From Pyrus communis (Eukaryota; Streptophyta; Magnoliopsida; Rosales; Rosaceae): 64,000 nt of DNA. Shown here piece after piece: positions 61,600-64,000 of this stretch; within the stretch, counting starts at the first letter, position 1; every line of letters starts with the position of its first letter. The stretch is from the NCBI RefSeq assembly GCF_963583255.1, contig NC_084803.1, positions 6,314,238 through 6,378,237 of the forward strand. Reading direction: 5' to 3'. The notes under the pieces were generated by a model, which ran no database searches, was not told where the DNA came from, and saw only the letters and a list, made by a program, of their open reading frames with translations. The position numbers and the translations under genes were made by a program.

Positions 61600-61897
61600 T
61601 CTTGTGACTTGAATGTTGTGTTGTGAGCATTACTTTGCTTGGCGGAGGTTTGGTGTTGCACTTGCATATGAAGATTGAACTAGCAAAGTAGGGTCAAACT
61701 CCACATTGTTTCGAATCACAAAACAAAGTGCAAGTACGTCCTCCTATCGGTGAGAGTGCTGAGACGCAGTGACAGCATTCTGAAACACGAACAATTTGTT
61801 TGTTCATAAATTATTAGATTGAAAAGATTGACCTTTGCATCTGCTGAGGTTCAGAACCCTTATGTTAATGAATTGCTCTTTCCGAATGAGTTCATAT
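61600..61897. other. TNL3 3' flank
   Basis: Matches the TNL1 3' flank (36909-37170) up to 'ccgaatgagttcat', where the second retrotransposon begins. A 47-bp stretch around 61625 ('gagcattactttgcttggcgg') is absent from TNL1. Confidence 0.6.
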
Positions 61898-62198
61898 TGT
61901 TGAAGTTATCCGAGATTCTTGATGATAGGGTTCCTTTATTCTAGGGTTTATTCCTGGACGTGCTAATAACCCTCCTACACTTGAGGGACAAGTTTGTTTG
62001 TTTTCTGTTTTGACTTAGTCGATTATCACGATTCTAGGGCTTGTTTATCGTGGGTTGTTATTTCACTTTCTGGTTGATGTAAAGCTATATAATAGCTAGT
62101 TGATGTCTTTGAGTTCAATAAGAATACTCCCGAGTTTTATCAGTGCAATATACTTTGTGTTCACAAAAGCTTTACGTTAACCTAGTTCAGTTTCAACA
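61898..62198 (+). repeat. 5' LTR of a second Ty1/copia element
   Basis: 301 bp from tgttgaag to ttcaaca, a perfect inverted terminal pair. It contains a TATA-like ctatataatagc near 62085 and is followed by tatcagagcc at about 62205, a tRNA-Met-type primer-binding site. Confidence 0.85.
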
Positions 62199-62273
62199 TC
62201 TAGTATCAGAGCCCCATCACGGGGCCTGACCAAAAATCTGCAAACACAGTTGTGTGTGTAAGAGAACAAGAAC

Positions 62274-64000
62274 ATGACATCCGAGAATAGCTTTGTGCAA
62301 CCTGCCATCCCGAGGCTCGATGGGCACTATGATCACTGGAGTATGCTTATGGAAAACTTTCTGCGTTCCAAGGAGTATTGGAATCTAGTGGAGACAGGAA
62401 TTACTACAGTCGCAGAAGGAGCTGACTCTAGTGATTTGCAGAAGAAGGCACTGGAGGAACTGAAGTTGAAAGACTTGAAGGCCAAGAACTACCTGTTTCA
62501 AGCCATTGATCGTTCAATCCTGGAAACGATCTTGAAGAAGGACACGGCAAATGACATATGGGATTCCTTGAAGCAGAAGTATCAAGGGACAGCGCGTGTG
62601 AAACGTGCTCAGTTGCAGGCACTTCGAAAGGAGTTCGAAGTATTGCATATGAAGACTGGAGAAACTGTCAATGATTACTTTGGAAGAACACTCATTATAG
62701 CTAATAAGATGAGGGTGCATGGAGAAAGAATGGAAGATATAGTGATCATTGAGAAAATTTTGAGGTCTATGACTTCAAAATTTGACTATGTTGTTTGTTC
62801 GATCGAGGAGTCGAATGACTTGGATACTCTATCCATTGATGAACTTCAGAGCAGTCTTCTTGTGCATGAACAAAGGATGAGTCGGCATGTGGTGGATGAA
62901 CAAGCTCTCCAAGTAACCACTGGAGTCCAACAAGGAGGAAGAAGTGGTGGTCGTGGCTCCTATCGTGGAAGAGGAAGAGGAAGAGGAAGGGGTAGATTTG
63001 GGTTTGACAAGTCTATCCTAGAATGCTACAATTGTCACGAGCTAGGGCATTTTCCGTGGGAATGCCTTAAGAAGGCTAAGGACTCTAAGGCTAATTTTGC
63101 AGAAACAAAGGAAGAAATGCTGCTAATGGCACATGTGGATGTCAAGGAAGCTGAGATGGAGCATGTTTGGTTTCTTGATTCTGGGTGTAGCAAGCATATG
63201 TGTGGTAGCAAGGAAGCATTTATTGAAATGGATGCCAATTTCTGAGAGTCAGTCAAGCTGGGAAACAACTTCAGTCTCAGTGTGCAAGGCAAAGGGAAAA
63301 TGCGAATGGAAGTGCATGAGACCATGCATGTGATTACAGAAGTATTCTTTGTACCTGAATTAAAGAATAACTTGTTAAGTATCAGTCAACTACAAGAGAG
63401 GGGACTTGCAGTGCTAATGCAACATGGCAAGTGTAAGATCTTCCACCCTGAGAAAGGTTTCATACTTGAAACTGATATGACATACAATAGGATGTTTGCC
63501 TTGGTTGCTCGTTGCCCAATAAAGACACAAAGTTGTCTCTCCCTGACAACTACAGATCAAGCAGATCGCTGGCATTGTCGATATGGACATTTAAGTTGGA
63601 GCGGATTGAAGGTGCTACAACAAAAGAATATGGTTGAGGGGCTGCCAAAGTTCAAAGCCTCTCAGAAAGTGTGTGAAGGCTGTCTCGTGGGGAAGCAGCA
63701 TCGTGACTCTTTTCCTAGGGAAAATGCGTGGAGAGCCTCGAAGATCCTTCAGTTGATAAATGCTGACATTTGTGGTCCCATAAACCCAATCTCAAATAGT
63801 AAGACTATAGTAGAAGAACTTGGGTTTATTTTCTGGTGGAGAAATCAGAAGCTTTTGCAGTGTTCAAGATGTATAAAGCCAAAGTGGAGAAGGAAACAGG
63901 AGCATTCATAAGAAGTTTGAGGACGGATCGAGGAGGTGAGTTCACATCACATGAATTCACAGATTTTTGCAATGAGAATGGCATTCACAGACAGTTGACA
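62274..64000 (+). pseudogene. Copia (TNT1-94-like) gag-pol, broken
   Basis: The ATG at 62274 opens gag (PRLDGHYDHWSMLMENFLRS), an RGRGRGRGR-rich stretch, the zinc knuckle CYNCHELGHFPWEC and the protease motif WFLDSGCSKHM. A TGA at 63243-63245 interrupts it; the same frame continues through the GAG-pre domain (RWHCRYGHLSWSGL, CEGCLVGKQH). Near 63800 the start of the integrase core is deleted or shifted ('aatagtaagactatagtagaagaac'), and the remainder (RTDRGGEFTSHEF) is in another frame. The protein cannot be made whole. Confidence 0.88.

Larger units (their letters stand above)
61898..64000 (+). mobile_element. Second Ty1/copia element, degenerate, runs off the window
   Basis: LTR, primer-binding site and gag-pol in plus orientation. 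It lies immediately downstream of TNL3. The 3' LTR is outside the window. Confidence 0.9.

Overview
The window is nuclear DNA of a eudicot plant. Genes are split by short GT-AG introns, intergenic DNA is AT-rich and full of MITEs, Ty1/copia elements are present, and TIR-NBS-LRR (TNL) resistance genes, which grasses lack, are abundant. The repeat content and TNL style fit a woody Rosaceae genome (apple/pear/Prunus group); that placement is an inference.

Left part (1-18,950), mostly ordinary genes: the 3' end of a SAUR gene; a decayed DnaJ-type zinc-finger gene with a MITE inserted in its coding exon (minus strand); a small plant protein of unknown function; a complete L-arabinokinase gene (ARA1, about 7.3 kb); and, convergent to it, an AIG2-like/gamma-glutamylcyclotransferase-fold gene with a GC-AG intron. 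A repeat-rich stretch follows (141-bp tandem array, 400-bp duplicated blocks, SINE-like 3' ends).

Right part (19,000-61,900) is a disease-resistance cluster made of repeated head-to-head modules. In each module a small minus-strand gene starts with a TIR exon and a second exon of about 60-78 codons, and faces a plus-strand TNL across 1-2 kb. The minus-strand genes share their TIR start but run into three different downstream genes: module A into a 5'-truncated LEUNIG co-repressor (Q-rich region plus WD40 repeats), module B into the exons of a group IId WRKY domain, and module C into a PP2C phosphatase whose two ends are cut off. Only the TIR-WRKY join (B) is complete and in phase in every intron. 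The TIR-LEUNIG join can be read in frame if one small exon is skipped. The TIR-PP2C join is out of phase. The layout recalls paired immune receptors such as RPS4/RRS1, where RRS1 carries a C-terminal WRKY decoy, but here the partner has no NBS or LRR and its C-terminal partner differs between copies.

The TNLs facing these genes are near-identical and each is damaged differently: TNL1 has a one-base deletion in the TIR exon, TNL2 loses its last LRRs and tail at the PP2C breakpoint, and TNL3 has a 5.2-kb Ty1/copia element in its TIR exon plus a nonsense codon in its last exon. A TIR relic and a second copy of the TIR-gene leader between modules A and B suggest a fourth, mostly lost module. Other items are a nuclear copy of chloroplast trnA-UGC with the start of its intron, many MITEs, and a second, degenerate Ty1/copia element entering the right edge. 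All exon borders were worked out by eye from splice sites, reading phase and family resemblance.
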